The notes under the pieces: generated by a model
Seen by the model: the letters and a program-made list of their open reading frames with translations, nothing else
Told to the model about the DNA's origin: nothing
Databases searched by the model: none
From: a virus
IMG/VR virus record: IMGVR_UViG_3300034683_000087
Coordinates: 1 to 41,001 of that record
Length of the DNA: 41,001 bases
Strand: one strand, 5' to 3'
In this document: in pieces, positions 16,510-26,117 of the stretch
Position numbering within the stretch: position 1 is the stretch's first letter
Layout: each line of letters opens with the position of its first letter
Made by a program: the position numbers and the translations under genes

Positions 16510-18189
16510 TTAACTTCTCCCTTCTTCAATAGCTGTTTCTAATAATTCAGCAGTATCTACTTCAAGTTCTTTAGCGTGGATAATGACTCTAATACCTTCC
16601 ATTCTAAGGTTAAGACCTCTAGTACCCGCCCAAGCTCCATTAGACACATAATCCATAAATCCAATATTCTGAACGTAGGCCACATAGTAGACATTAAATC
16701 TCCAAGCATCAGTACCAACAAGTTTAATACTAACAGCTTCAAGACGTAAACCTTCACCAACAGTACCAACAAAAACATCGTCACCTGCTACCAGAGGGAA
16801 TACATTGGGAACACTGATTGATTCAAAATCACCAAAAGTTACTGCGGGCATATCACCATAATTTTCAACGTGAGCTTGAACTTCTAGTTGTAAGTCATCG
16901 TAACCGTCAAACTCATAAATGTACATCTGTAAAGCTTCAAGTCTTAAACTCTCATCAATAGTTCCAACGTAATCATTATCATAGGTAAAGCCAATTCTAT
17001 TAGCATTATCATTCTGATACCAAGATAAGTTTTGAACGTGTGCTCGGTAAGCAATACCAATATCTCCATAAGGATGTTTTTGCTTAGTAATTATTCTAAC
17101 TCTAAGAGCTTCAAGTCTTAAACCTGCTCCAACAGTTCCCGCAACTCGTCCATTTTCTTTCCAATCTTGCCAATCTTTATTTTGAACATGTGCCTGATAC
17201 TGTACATCGTACTTATCTGCATCTGTACCAGTCAACCAAATTTTAACGGCTTCTAGTCGCAAACCTTGACCAGTAGTTCCCGCCCACTCTCCATTAGAGA
17301 AAGCACTAGCACCAGAAGAATCACCAGTATTGGTAAGCCAACCAAGATTTTCACAATGGACTCGATAAGCAATACCAATATTGGCAGGTGTAGCTTTAAA
17401 GTATAATCTTAAGGATTCTAGTCTTAAACTTTGACCAGTAGTACCAATCTGTAGCCACTGACTTGAATCGACAGCTAAAGTCTTTAATACTTCACTAGGT
17501 TGATCTTCGGCATCTACAATTAAAGAACTTCTATCTTCTAAAGCTTGAATTTCATCTTCCGTCATATCACCAATATTTTGTACATGTGCTTGACCAACAA
17601 GAGTAAAACCTTCAGCCAAAGGTAGAGAAGGGTCAACAGGGTCGTATAAATCATTGCCCTCTTCAGGGTCTTGCTCTAGATTATCAGGAGTTTTAGGTAC
17701 TGTAATTGTAGGTCTTGTAGTCTGTCCATACTCAAAAATCTCACCAAGCTCAATAAACTCAAGAGTAATATTAGCTTGTCGTGGCATACCATCAGTATAA
17801 TATCTGATATATTCAGTGCTAACACTTTTTAGCACGCATTTTCGACTAAACATACCATAGAATAGCATTAACTCCCGTGGTTTAGGGTCAGCATCAATAA
17901 ATCCAGAAGTGTTTTTAAGGGGTAAAAACTCATCTAAAAAGTCAATAAACTCAGTGATATGATCTATTTGCTGATTAGGATTGTACATAGGTACAGTCAT
18001 TGTGATGATCGTCATATCACCTTTACCATAAGATATTAGTGGATAAGGAGAAGCGGGAGATGAAGTTTCATTAAAAGTAGTTGTTCTACCATAGGTAAAA
18101 GTCTCTGGATTAAACTGAAACTTCATCGATTGCTTTGTACTTATATTCTCTATTTTTGCTTTTGTTGTAGCTGTTATTTGAAAGCTCAT
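16510..18189 (-). CDS. Tube-initiator-like baseplate protein fused to ChW repeats
   Basis: 559 residues. The first 160 resemble the LysM-adjacent tube/tube-initiator protein of contractile systems (MKFQFNPETFTYGRTT near the start). From about residue 195 to 550 there are about six imperfect repeats of 45-60 residues with the signature AHVQNxGW, then an aGT-x-G-x-LRLEA core followed by a hydrophobic strand. These match the ChW (clostridial hydrophobic, conserved W) repeat family, usually found in secreted or surface proteins of Clostridia and other Bacillota. Here they probably decorate the baseplate and could bind the cell wall. The fusion is unusual; see findings. Confidence 0.82.
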   Translation of the reverse strand: MSFQITATTKAKIENISTKQSMKFQFNPETFTYGRTTTFNETSSPASPYPLISYGKGDMTIITMTVPMYNPNQQIDHITEFIDFLDEFLPLKNTSGFIDADPKPRELMLFYGMFSRKCVLKSVSTEYIRYYTDGMPRQANITLEFIELGEIFEYGQTTRPTITVPKTPDNLEQDPEEGNDLYDPVDPSLPLAEGFTLVGQAHVQNIGDMTEDEIQALEDRSSLIVDAEDQPSEVLKTLAVDSSQWLQIGTTGQSLRLESLRLYFKATPANIGIAYRVHCENLGWLTNTGDSSGASAFSNGEWAGTTGQGLRLEAVKIWLTGTDADKYDVQYQAHVQNKDWQDWKENGRVAGTVGAGLRLEALRVRIITKQKHPYGDIGIAYRAHVQNLSWYQNDNANRIGFTYDNDYVGTIDESLRLEALQMYIYEFDGYDDLQLEVQAHVENYGDMPAVTFGDFESISVPNVFPLVAGDDVFVGTVGEGLRLEAVSIKLVGTDAWRFNVYYVAYVQNIGFMDYVSNGAWAGTRGLNLRMEGIRVIIHAKELEVDTAELLETAIEEGRS

Positions 18190-18192
18190 AAC

Positions 18193-21100
18193 TTACACCT
18201 TCTTAAATAAAGAATTTCTTGAACCAATACTTTTCAAATATCGCAGTCTGTCTATTTTCTTCATAAGTGTTTCAGCAACATCGTCTAAGTCTCTATCAGT
18301 TGTACCATGTACATGGATAACAACACTTTCTTTTTCAAATACAAGACTATTATCGTCTTGTGAAATAACTTGTTTATTTCCACCCTGTTTAACCAATCTT
18401 TCATAAGCTTCAAGTCTACCTTGAGTCTTAGACAACTCAACAGTCTTATCATTAGGAATGACTTGACTACCATTAGGTAGATTAACAATTTCTCCACCTT
18501 GCTCGTTGATTAAAGCAAGGCCACCAACAAAACTGTTTACACCTTTAGCAAAACCTTGTAGCGGGTCGATGGCCACACCATCTTGATACAGACCAAAATG
18601 TAAATGTGCTCCTGTAGAGTTACCAGTAGAACCAACTAAACCAAGTATATCTCCCGCTTCAACAATTTGACCAATAGTTACAAGAATTGAGCTTAAATGT
18701 GCATATAGGCTTGATAAACCGTCACCATGATCGACAATAACTGAATTACCATATCCACCATACCAACCTGCATAGTCAACTTCACCATCTCCGGCAGAGC
18801 CAACAGGAAATCCCCAAGGAAGACCGTAGTCAACACCTTCATGGTATGAACTAGACCATTCACCAGAATCGGTTAAGAAAGGATCACGCCAACCAAAATC
18901 GGAAGTAATAGGGGCATTAGGAAGAACTAAGTCGCCATAAGTAGAACCAAACACAATACCGAGTTCTTTAAGTTTACTTTTTGCTTTTTCCCCAAGTACA
19001 GATAGTATCTCAGTAGCAGTCAACATACCATTAGTAAAAGCAGTAACAAGGGTATTAGTTAAGCTATTAGCAAAAGAAGCCAAATCACCAATACTCATCC
19101 CGTTAATTAAACCATAGATTAAGTTCTCTCCAATCCACTGTGTTTCACCAGAAGGAGAGTTAATGTCAAAACCCTTCTTAAAGGCGGTAATAACTAAATC
19201 AACTAGTCCCTGTGTAGGAGATATAACAGAAACAGCTTCCATCCCTCTAACTAAACCTTCAGTAACACTAGTACCAATAGGTTCACCTTCTTCCATAAGA
19301 GGTCTTAGAATAGTTAAGATGTTATCATACATAGTTCTGGAACTATTCTCAGTCTTATATCTGTTACTGTCTATTGAAAGCGCAAGGTTAGAAGTAGAAT
19401 CTCCACCAACTTCCCACGATTTATCAGGTAAAGGAGCATACTTATCAGTAACGCTTTGAATAGTCTGAGAAGCTTGATTTTCAACCTCTGATCGATTAGA
19501 CTCCATTCCAGCTACAATTTCATAGTTTATTCGATTCATTTCTGAAGCAAAATTGCTGAAAATACTGTTATTATAACTGTTGTCCTTTAACATTTGTTGA
19601 TTCTTTATATAAGAATCTTTAGTTCCACCGCCCAATAATCCAGTAAATGATTCACCTTCACCACTGAAATCAGTATTATTTGCATAAGCTAAGGAAACTT
19701 CAGGTTTATCTATAATAAAAGTACTCAAATTAGTCCCAAAAGATTCATTAATTACTTCAGCTATATCATTCCAAGTTTCTTTAAGAAAATCGACAAAATT
19801 TCTCCATCCATCTTTCAGGGCAACAATTCCATCTGCAACACCTTGTTGAGCAATTTCAGATGCATAGAATATTCCCGTCAATACTTCATAACCTTCCCCA
19901 AGATCGTCAAAATATTTAACTAATTCTCTATAAGTATCAAGTGACCTTTCAGGTACTCCAAAAATTTCAGTGTCCAATCTGCCACTAGCCAGCTCATACC
20001 ATTCTTTATTAAGTTCTTCCAAGGTTTTAGCTTCAATACCAAATAAACCTCTAAACCAATTACCTATTTTAGTAGTGGCAGGCAACTCGTCATACTGTTT
20101 TATCTCAGTCTCATATTGTTTGCCGTCATATTCTCGAATTAATGAATCCCATCTAGAAGTTCCCTCTTCATCAGCCGTTAGATACATTGTACCAACAAGT
20201 ATAACTCCAACAGTACCAACCGCACCTGCACCTACAGCTCCAAGACCTGAAATTAGTTCTGCTACATATTTTATAGACTTTAACTCGGCTATTGTTTTTA
20301 TCGCTTCATATACTTTGGTTATTCCAGTAGCTAAAGCAACAAAAATAGCGCCATCAATTATCCATTCATGGTTTGTAGACCAAAAATCCCATAATTGCCC
20401 GTTCATTTCTTTGAATCCTTCAATTATGCTAGTAAGACCCATTGCTTCAGCTGTTTGTATTTGTTCGGCATTCAAAGTCCCAAAAACACCTTGAATTAAA
20501 ATACCAATACCTTCAAATACTGGACTAGCTTTTTCTCGCAGGTAATCTACAAAAGTTTTGAATCCCATAAAGTTGTTATCATAAGCTTCTTTTAAAAGAT
20601 AGAAAGCTCCAATTACCCATCCAATAACAGGCAAAAATTTAGCAAAACCTCTTGAAAGCAATCCAATTGAACCCGCAGTTTTAGATGCAGTTGTTCCAGT
20701 AGTAGTAAGGAATAAACCAAATGTGGAAAATGCGGTAATAGCTGGCCCTAATATTTGGAATACAGTACCAATACCAAGCATTAAAGCACCAAATACAGCT
20801 ACAACTTTAAGTATACCTTGTACTAGTTCTGGATTAGCAATAGCAAAGTCAATAAACTTGTCTGTTAAATTGACCACCCATTCAGTCACGCCTTTTAATG
20901 GTTCAAGAATACTGGTAAAGGCATCAGATAATACTTGAGCTATAGCAAACAGTCTTTCTTCATTTTCGTCACTAGTCAAACTACCTAAATAATCTGCTAC
21001 AATACCAAGTATCTCTTTTGCTCCCGCAAATAAACCTGCATCAGAAATACGCAGAGCTAGAATAGTCCAAGCATCACCTATGTTAGTTAATTTCTGTTGC

Positions 21101-21798
21101 CAAGTACCTTCAAGGTTGGCCATCATACCTTCAACACCAAGAGCTTGTACTAATGCAGGTAAATCAGTTTCAATATTGTCAAAAGTCTTGCCAATCATAC
21201 CTTCAGAGTCAATATCTAAAATCATATCTAATGAACGGATATTTCCACCCATAGCGTTACGAACACCACGAATAATATAACTCATGTCAAGGTCTGGACG
21301 ATAGGCGTTTAAATCGCCCAAATAACCCATAAGAGACTGTGTTGCACCACTGGCCATCTGTAGCTCAGTACTAGCATCAACACCCATAGCTTTCATACTG
21401 ACAAAAGCGGAAGTAAGATTCTCTACATCAAAAGGTGTAGTCTTAGCAAAATTTAGTAGCCAATCAATCTTATCTTCCGCAATTGCATCACTTTGAAATA
21501 AGGTGGACAATGTAATTCTGGTTTGTTCAAAGTAACTTCCAACTTCAATGGTAGATTCAATAATTTTCTCGAAGGCATTGACCACCATATCACCAGTTGT
21601 TTCAGCTACATAACCAATAGAGGTAATTGACAAACCCGCAATTACCATTTCTTCAAAAGATTGTCTAGTCGTGTCGGTTGTTTTACCAACACGTTCTGCC
21701 ATAGTATTCAAACGCTGAAAAGAGCCAACGGCAAGGTTAATACCGCTAGTTGCTCTGTCAGTAAAGTTAAGTACTAAACCTAAACCAAAGTTATTCAA
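18193..21798 (-). CDS. Tape measure protein with M23 peptidase domain
   Basis: 1201 residues, setting a tail of roughly 180 nm if 1.5 angstrom per residue applies. It starts at a TTG codon preceded by AAGGAGG at 7 bp. The N-terminus has the tape-measure core (TTPFDVENLTSAFVSMKAMG), hydrophobic membrane-like segments follow (about residues 330-400 and 520-555), then coiled regions. A zinc endopeptidase of the LytM/M23 family lies at about 960-1085, with HEGVDYG (His and Asp ligands) and HLHFG plus SLYAHLS. It probably digests peptidoglycan locally during DNA entry. The tail chaperone genes lie immediately upstream. Confidence 0.93.
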   Translation of the reverse strand: MNNFGLGLVLNFTDRATSGINLAVGSFQRLNTMAERVGKTTDTTRQSFEEMVIAGLSITSIGYVAETTGDMVVNAFEKIIESTIEVGSYFEQTRITLSTLFQSDAIAEDKIDWLLNFAKTTPFDVENLTSAFVSMKAMGVDASTELQMASGATQSLMGYLGDLNAYRPDLDMSYIIRGVRNAMGGNIRSLDMILDIDSEGMIGKTFDNIETDLPALVQALGVEGMMANLEGTWQQKLTNIGDAWTILALRISDAGLFAGAKEILGIVADYLGSLTSDENEERLFAIAQVLSDAFTSILEPLKGVTEWVVNLTDKFIDFAIANPELVQGILKVVAVFGALMLGIGTVFQILGPAITAFSTFGLFLTTTGTTASKTAGSIGLLSRGFAKFLPVIGWVIGAFYLLKEAYDNNFMGFKTFVDYLREKASPVFEGIGILIQGVFGTLNAEQIQTAEAMGLTSIIEGFKEMNGQLWDFWSTNHEWIIDGAIFVALATGITKVYEAIKTIAELKSIKYVAELISGLGAVGAGAVGTVGVILVGTMYLTADEEGTSRWDSLIREYDGKQYETEIKQYDELPATTKIGNWFRGLFGIEAKTLEELNKEWYELASGRLDTEIFGVPERSLDTYRELVKYFDDLGEGYEVLTGIFYASEIAQQGVADGIVALKDGWRNFVDFLKETWNDIAEVINESFGTNLSTFIIDKPEVSLAYANNTDFSGEGESFTGLLGGGTKDSYIKNQQMLKDNSYNNSIFSNFASEMNRINYEIVAGMESNRSEVENQASQTIQSVTDKYAPLPDKSWEVGGDSTSNLALSIDSNRYKTENSSRTMYDNILTILRPLMEEGEPIGTSVTEGLVRGMEAVSVISPTQGLVDLVITAFKKGFDINSPSGETQWIGENLIYGLINGMSIGDLASFANSLTNTLVTAFTNGMLTATEILSVLGEKAKSKLKELGIVFGSTYGDLVLPNAPITSDFGWRDPFLTDSGEWSSSYHEGVDYGLPWGFPVGSAGDGEVDYAGWYGGYGNSVIVDHGDGLSSLYAHLSSILVTIGQIVEAGDILGLVGSTGNSTGAHLHFGLYQDGVAIDPLQGFAKGVNSFVGGLALINEQGGEIVNLPNGSQVIPNDKTVELSKTQGRLEAYERLVKQGGNKQVISQDDNSLVFEKESVVIHVHGTTDRDLDDVAETLMKKIDRLRYLKSIGSRNSLFKKV

Positions 21799-21813
21799 TT
21801 GACTACCTCCTTG

Positions 21814-22802
21814 TTATTTTCTCAAGAAATCGGGGTCAAATTCAGGTTCATTTGAGTTGGCTTTATTTTCAGCATCAATCTGATTTTTAACACATTCTAC
21901 CCACATTTTTCGTTCTTTAGTCGTTAATTGCCAAATAGTTTCTCTATCCCACTTATAAAAGTAAGCTAAAATATGCATTTCTTGTACTGTATTGCCAAAG
22001 TAGGTGTATACGAGAAGGTCATTGACAAGAAACGTTATTAGAAAAAACTTGTAGGATTAATAACAGTCCTAAAATCTTCTCCACATTCAGGACAGGTCAT
22101 GTCCATATGTGAATCATACCCAAAAGCGTTATCTCTTTGTAACTCTTGTAGATACTTGCGATCTCGTAGAGTTAATGAACTCATTACATCAGCCGTTACA
22201 GTCAGGCCAGAATCAAAAGTACATAGACGGGTAATCATCATAGTGTTACCTTTAGCAATATTCTTACTTGCAACTGGAAGTAAAATTTCACGGTCTAAAC
22301 CAGTAGGAACCCGCATAATTCCAGTCTTGTGAACTTCACCATCTTTGTCAGTATAACCTTTAGGAAGTTCAAAAGAAATTTCAAACTCACCGCTGAAAGG
22401 AGTAATTTCAATTTCATCAATATCAACGAAAGTAGTTAATTCTGCTTTACAGTGTGGACAGACTTGTTTTAACTCAAGTTCTTCGCCAACACTGATTTCT
22501 CGTAGCTTCATAATGATATAATCTTGATCTCCAACAGTTAAATCACGGATAACCTCTTTCCATTTGCTTTTGGCTGTTTCAGGGGTAATGTTACCAATTG
22601 AAGTAACACATCTTTCTAAAATAATGGAGGTCATTCTTCCCGCATTTGCTTTTTGAGTTGAATTATGAATTGCTTCTTCATCTTTACCATTCAACTCTCT
22701 TAGAGTGAAGGTAGTATGTTTGATACCATCTGAGTCAATATAACCTGCTAGTAAATTGTAAATTTCTGTGCTTTCTGCAAAATCTTTCGCTTCTTTTTTC
22801 AT
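21814..22802 (-). CDS. Tail assembly chaperone, -1 frameshift fusion product
   Basis: The zero-frame protein extended by about 75 residues in the -1 frame. After the slip at 22047-22041, the frame runs without a stop through 21814, reading LITFLVNDLLVYTYFGN and later WQLTTKERKMWVECVKNQI, a sequence typical of the second chaperone partner (W/Y-x-L-x-x-x-E-R-x-x-W). The -1 reading frame has no good start codon or ribosome site of its own at its beginning, so frameshifting is the likely route. This gene pair is usually hidden from simple ORF searches. Confidence 0.75.
22038..22802 (-). CDS. Tail assembly chaperone / gp26-like protein (zero-frame product)
   Basis: 254 residues. There are two cysteine pairs, CPHCKAEL (about residue 117) and CPECGEDF (about 237), consistent with a zinc site, and the end INPTSFF is typical of gp26-like baseplate and tail chaperone proteins in contractile phages. 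Located directly before the tape measure gene, where such chaperones bind the tape measure during tail assembly. The zero frame ends at TAA 22040-22038, directly after a slippery heptamer that opens a second frame. Confidence 0.75.
   Translation of the reverse strand: MKKEAKDFAESTEIYNLLAGYIDSDGIKHTTFTLRELNGKDEEAIHNSTQKANAGRMTSIILERCVTSIGNITPETAKSKWKEVIRDLTVGDQDYIIMKLREISVGEELELKQVCPHCKAELTTFVDIDEIEITPFSGEFEISFELPKGYTDKDGEVHKTGIMRVPTGLDREILLPVASKNIAKGNTMMITRLCTFDSGLTVTADVMSSLTLRDRKYLQELQRDNAFGYDSHMDMTCPECGEDFRTVINPTSFF
22041..22047 (-). other. Programmed -1 ribosomal frameshift site T TTT TTC
   Basis: In the zero frame the codons read AGT TTT TTC TAA, a canonical X XXY YYZ heptamer directly before the stop codon. 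After slipping, the next codons are CTA ATA ACG. No stimulatory pseudoknot was identified by eye. Confidence 0.72.
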
Positions 22803-22829
22803 TATAATTATATCTCCTTTAAAATTTTA

Positions 22830-22867
22830 TAAAAATAAAAGCCTAACTACTAAATGGAGTTAGGCTT
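22830..22867 (-). terminator. Intrinsic terminator after the tail tube gene
   Basis: AAGCCTAACT pairs perfectly with AGTTAGGCTT (10 bp) over a nine-base loop, followed by TTATTTTTAT. It would make tube and sheath transcripts more abundant than tape measure and baseplate transcripts. Confidence 0.85.
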
Positions 22868-22883
22868 AAATTCACAGCAATAA

Positions 22884-23366
22884 TTATACTTCTCGGATGT
22901 TCTCAAACTGGATTGTAGCTTTCTCAATAAGAACATCAGCACTAGTAGCATCTAAGTCGCCCGCCTCCCATTTAGAAGCCCAAGCTTCTTCCAGAATGTA
23001 TTGTCGTTGAACGACTCCTATTCTGTCCAAGTAGCTTAATGTAATAGTAGTACGACTTACAGAATCAGTCAATACTTTCTTGAATAAGTCTTCAAGAGTC
23101 GTATCAGCAAACATACCACGTTCTAATGTTAATTCAGAGAACTTTTCTCGTCCAGATAACTTATGTGCATGGTCAAACATACCTTCTAAGTATTCAATAA
23201 CTTCAATTTCACGACTTAAACCACTGATCTTCTGGAATCCAATTTCAGTAGGAAGTCCTTCAATTGAAAGACGGAACATGAATTTTTGTAAGGGGTCATC
23301 AGCTATTGTACGAGACATAGCTTTAGCAGTAATGAAGCCAAATAATCCCATTTTCTTTAATACCAT
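22884..23366 (-). CDS. Tail tube protein (gp19-like)
   Basis: 160 residues, the usual size of the contractile-tail inner tube subunit. It has FMFRLSIEGLPTEIGFQKISG, then EIEVIEYLEGMFDHAHKLSG and LTLERGM, the conserved sequence of T4-like gp19 tube proteins (IEG, F-x-x-V/I-S/T-G-L, E-x-x-x-Y, K-L-x-G, L-x-x-RG). It forms stacked hexameric rings inside the sheath. The gene is followed by a strong terminator, consistent with its high copy number. Confidence 0.93.
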   Translation of the reverse strand: MVLKKMGLFGFITAKAMSRTIADDPLQKFMFRLSIEGLPTEIGFQKISGLSREIEVIEYLEGMFDHAHKLSGREKFSELTLERGMFADTTLEDLFKKVLTDSVSRTTITLSYLDRIGVVQRQYILEEAWASKWEAGDLDATSADVLIEKATIQFENIREV

Positions 23367-23382
23367 TCTTCCAACCTCCTTA

Positions 23383-24822
23383 TTAATCTACTAAGTGACT
23401 AATAGTGAAGATAACAAAGTTAGCTGATACATTAGGTCGATATGCAACTTGACAGATTAGTTGTTTATCAGCAATTGTTTCCGCAGTATTATTCTCAGTA
23501 TCGCATTTAGTAAAGAAAGCTTCAGCAGAGGTTGCACCTCTTAAGCTACCTTCTTTCCAAAGATCACCCAGAATACCATCGACTTGTATTTTAACTTGTT
23601 CCATCAATAACTCATTGATAGACTTAAATACAACCCATTTAGTACTTCTGTAAATATATGTTTCAAGCCAATTTCCAAGTAACAGGTTAGCACCACGTTC
23701 AAAACGTGAATCTGCAGAAATACTAGTATCTCCCCAAATAACGATGCCATAGTCAGGGTCATTGACAATTGGATTAATTTGACCAGAGTATAAGTCAGTT
23801 AAGTCGTCTTCATCTAAATAATCAATATTGACGAATCCTTTAACTACAGCGTTTATACCGGAAGGAGATTGACCAATACCGTACTCTCCAACCATTCGGC
23901 AAATAACGCCCATAATATGACCACTAACAGGAACTTCTTTAGTAGAACCAAGAGGTGATAGTGGATCAATTACATCAGCAACTGGAGGGAAGTAAATCAT
24001 AGCATTACCTTCTAGTCCCGCAGTTCTCAGGCCAAGAGCTTCAGTAGCAGTAGTAGTAGGAGCAAGGTCTGGGAAGACAACCACTTTCTTAGTATCAGCA
24101 TAGGTGATAAGAGCGGTTCTAACAGTAGTAGAAGTTTGTCCGGGAATAGCAATCATACTCAGGTCTTGAAGAGCACTGAAAGATGTTAAAGCATCAGTAA
24201 AATCATCATCAGCAATATCGTCAATACCGTCAAGTCCACCAGTCATTGCAGTAACAGCTTGAGCTACAAGAGTACCTGTAGTAGAGGTAACGTATCGACT
24301 ACTATTATTAAGTACTTCTAAGAAGTAACGTTCATCAGTAGTAGTATTTGATACATTGGTAAAGGTTTCTACAGTAACAGCAGTTCCACTTGCAGTTGAT
24401 GAAACAACGATATCAAAGTTAGATACATTAACAGCATTGGCAGTAACAGTAACAGACAGTTTATTTCCCCAAGTACCTTCGTCTTTAGCAGAAATAATAG
24501 GCCCTGTTCCGACTTCACCAATCTGTACACTTGCTACATCACTAGTGTCGCTAGTTACACGAGTAACATAACATTTTCCACCACCATTCAGGAAATATCC
24601 ATAAACGGAATAAGCAAGAATACTGTTTAAGTAAAAAGGACTGGTCATACCTTTGGCAAATTTAGAAACAAATTCTGCCCAAGATCGAACTTCCTGTGCT
24701 ACACCAACAGTTCCACGTTCGGTGACACCAATGAAACCAGAAACAGTTCCACTCATAGTGGTATCAACTTTTTGTGAGTTTGGCTCTCTTTGTACGTAAA
24801 CGTCAGGAATAATGTAAGCCAT
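23383..24822 (-). CDS. Tail sheath protein
   Basis: 479 residues. The N-terminus MAYIIPDVYVQREPNSQKV and GTVSGFIGVTERGTVG are the typical phage sheath start (P-G/D-V-Y plus T-x-x-x-G-F-I/V-G), and the C-terminal domain has YIYRSTKWVVFKSINELL and QVAYRPNVSANFVIFTI, seen in sheath proteins. Domain arrangement is that of the compact Firmicutes-phage sheath. Its presence defines a contractile (myovirus) tail. Start overlaps the preceding small gene by TAATG. Confidence 0.95.
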   Translation of the reverse strand: MAYIIPDVYVQREPNSQKVDTTMSGTVSGFIGVTERGTVGVAQEVRSWAEFVSKFAKGMTSPFYLNSILAYSVYGYFLNGGGKCYVTRVTSDTSDVASVQIGEVGTGPIISAKDEGTWGNKLSVTVTANAVNVSNFDIVVSSTASGTAVTVETFTNVSNTTTDERYFLEVLNNSSRYVTSTTGTLVAQAVTAMTGGLDGIDDIADDDFTDALTSFSALQDLSMIAIPGQTSTTVRTALITYADTKKVVVFPDLAPTTTATEALGLRTAGLEGNAMIYFPPVADVIDPLSPLGSTKEVPVSGHIMGVICRMVGEYGIGQSPSGINAVVKGFVNIDYLDEDDLTDLYSGQINPIVNDPDYGIVIWGDTSISADSRFERGANLLLGNWLETYIYRSTKWVVFKSINELLMEQVKIQVDGILGDLWKEGSLRGATSAEAFFTKCDTENNTAETIADKQLICQVAYRPNVSANFVIFTISHLVD

Positions 24823-25046
24823 TAGTTAGTTTCCTCCTTAGTTACAGTACTTTTAGTACTGCTTGTATTTTTCTCCGGTTTAGGTTTCTCAATTAGTGTA
24901 ACATAACCTTGAGATACCCTTTTCTTAACTTCATCATTAACTTCTTTAGAAGCTATTTCTTTTACTTCATAAGGTAAAAGTCGGAGAGTAGAGTCTTTCA
25001 TGTCGAATACCTGTGGTATTCCTTTTATCTCTCTTATAATATACAT
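24822..25046 (-). CDS. Small neck-region protein, function unknown
   Basis: 74 residues with a folded-looking N-terminus (MYIIREIKGIPQVFDMKDST) and a hydrophilic Lys/Thr/Ser-rich tail. Small proteins of this form often precede the sheath gene in phages, but no function is known to me. The stop overlaps the sheath start (TAATG). Confidence 0.6.
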   Translation of the reverse strand: MYIIREIKGIPQVFDMKDSTLRLLPYEVKEIASKEVNDEVKKRVSQGYVTLIEKPKPEKNTSSTKSTVTKEETN

Positions 25047-25050
25047 TGAA

Positions 25051-25623
25051 TTATTCTCCTTCTAATAAATCTAAATCCACGACAACTTCTGCAACTGTAT
25101 CAGTAATTACAGGTACAGTTTGATCCAAATCTCCCCATACTTCATAAGTCATGGTGGAGTGATAAATTCTCTCCCGCTTCTCAAAATAATCATGCGGGGT
25201 AAAAGAATCTCTTCTCCGTACAAATAAAGTTCTCTCAACACCAGACTCATCTATAATAGGTAGATTGAAGAAACAGTAATACTTACTTAGCCACAAAGCA
25301 GACATTAAGTTCATATCTGTCTTATACTTCGCCCAAAAGTCTAGCTGATAATTAAGTTTAAAAGGTAATGAAACATCTTCTTCTGTGGTGAGATAATTAA
25401 CTTCATCACTACTCAATATATGCTTTTGAGTCGGATAGTGGCGTTTTTCGTCAAACCTTGTATATAAGCTATACACTGAAGCACAAGGATAAGTTTCAAT
25501 GTACAGGTCTTTTTCTGGATTTCGTACAAATATTTCGACCTCTGTATCTGGTAACACTAAAGTATTTTCTAGTAAAGTTACCAGAGCAGTATCAATTTGT
25601 TCTGACCATGCGGAAGTATTCAT
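25051..25623 (-). CDS. Neck/tail completion protein candidate
   Basis: 190 residues. The central FKLNYQLDFWAKYKTDMNLM and MTYEVWGDL pattern resembles the tail terminator/neck proteins found just before the sheath in myoviruses (strand L-x-Y-Q-L-D-x-W followed by a helix). I infer a tail terminator role from position and this pattern. Only moderate support. Confidence 0.6.
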   Translation of the reverse strand: MNTSAWSEQIDTALVTLLENTLVLPDTEVEIFVRNPEKDLYIETYPCASVYSLYTRFDEKRHYPTQKHILSSDEVNYLTTEEDVSLPFKLNYQLDFWAKYKTDMNLMSALWLSKYYCFFNLPIIDESGVERTLFVRRRDSFTPHDYFEKRERIYHSTMTYEVWGDLDQTVPVITDTVAEVVVDLDLLEGE

Positions 25624-25625
25624 AA

Positions 25626-26117
25626 TTAACCACCATTTACAATGTCATTGCCGAGTTTAACAACATCAGCGTACATTTCGCTTTCAACCTCATCAAACGT
25701 TGGTCGAATAAGTGGTCTAGGTGGTATAGCACCCCAACCATACTCAATAATGTTTGCAAGATGACTCATACTGATGCCTGCATATTCATGTTTTCTCCAA
25801 GGAGAAAACCCAACAAAGATAACAACATCAGCTTCAGGACTTTTAATTTTTCGTATTTCTACGTTGTTTCTAAGAGTACCAGTTTCATACCAAGCCATTT
25901 GAGCAACATTACTTTCTTTCTTTTGTCTGACAGTATCTTTAGTCAATGGAATCCATCTAATGTCTTGATTATCAATATGAGCTTCAAGTTTATCTTTAAA
26001 TTTATCAGCTTGTAATCTCAAGGCTTCTTCAGACAGCTTCTTTGATCGTGGAGCTAAATCTGCTAAAAAAGTACCTGCTCTCGCCCAATCACCATATTTA
26101 TAGAATGTAGCACTCAT
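25626..26117 (-). CDS. Neck protein, HK97 gp10-like
   Basis: 163 residues from the ATG at 26117 (MSATFYKYGD), which overlaps the upstream stop (ATGA) and has GGGAGG upstream; the longer frame to 26150 contains that ribosome site inside itself. The C-terminal IIEYGWGAIPPRPLIRPTFDE is the characteristic ending of the gp10-like tail-component/neck family (YG...IPPRP...F). It belongs to the connector between head and tail. Confidence 0.8.
   Translation of the reverse strand: MSATFYKYGDWARAGTFLADLAPRSKKLSEEALRLQADKFKDKLEAHIDNQDIRWIPLTKDTVRQKKESNVAQMAWYETGTLRNNVEIRKIKSPEADVVIFVGFSPWRKHEYAGISMSHLANIIEYGWGAIPPRPLIRPTFDEVESEMYADVVKLGNDIVNGG

Noticed and set aside
19970-20494. 174-codon plus-strand ORF opposite the tape measure gene
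   Set aside because: Shadow of the long tape measure frame; no ribosome site and Ser/Pro-rich composition typical of antisense frames.
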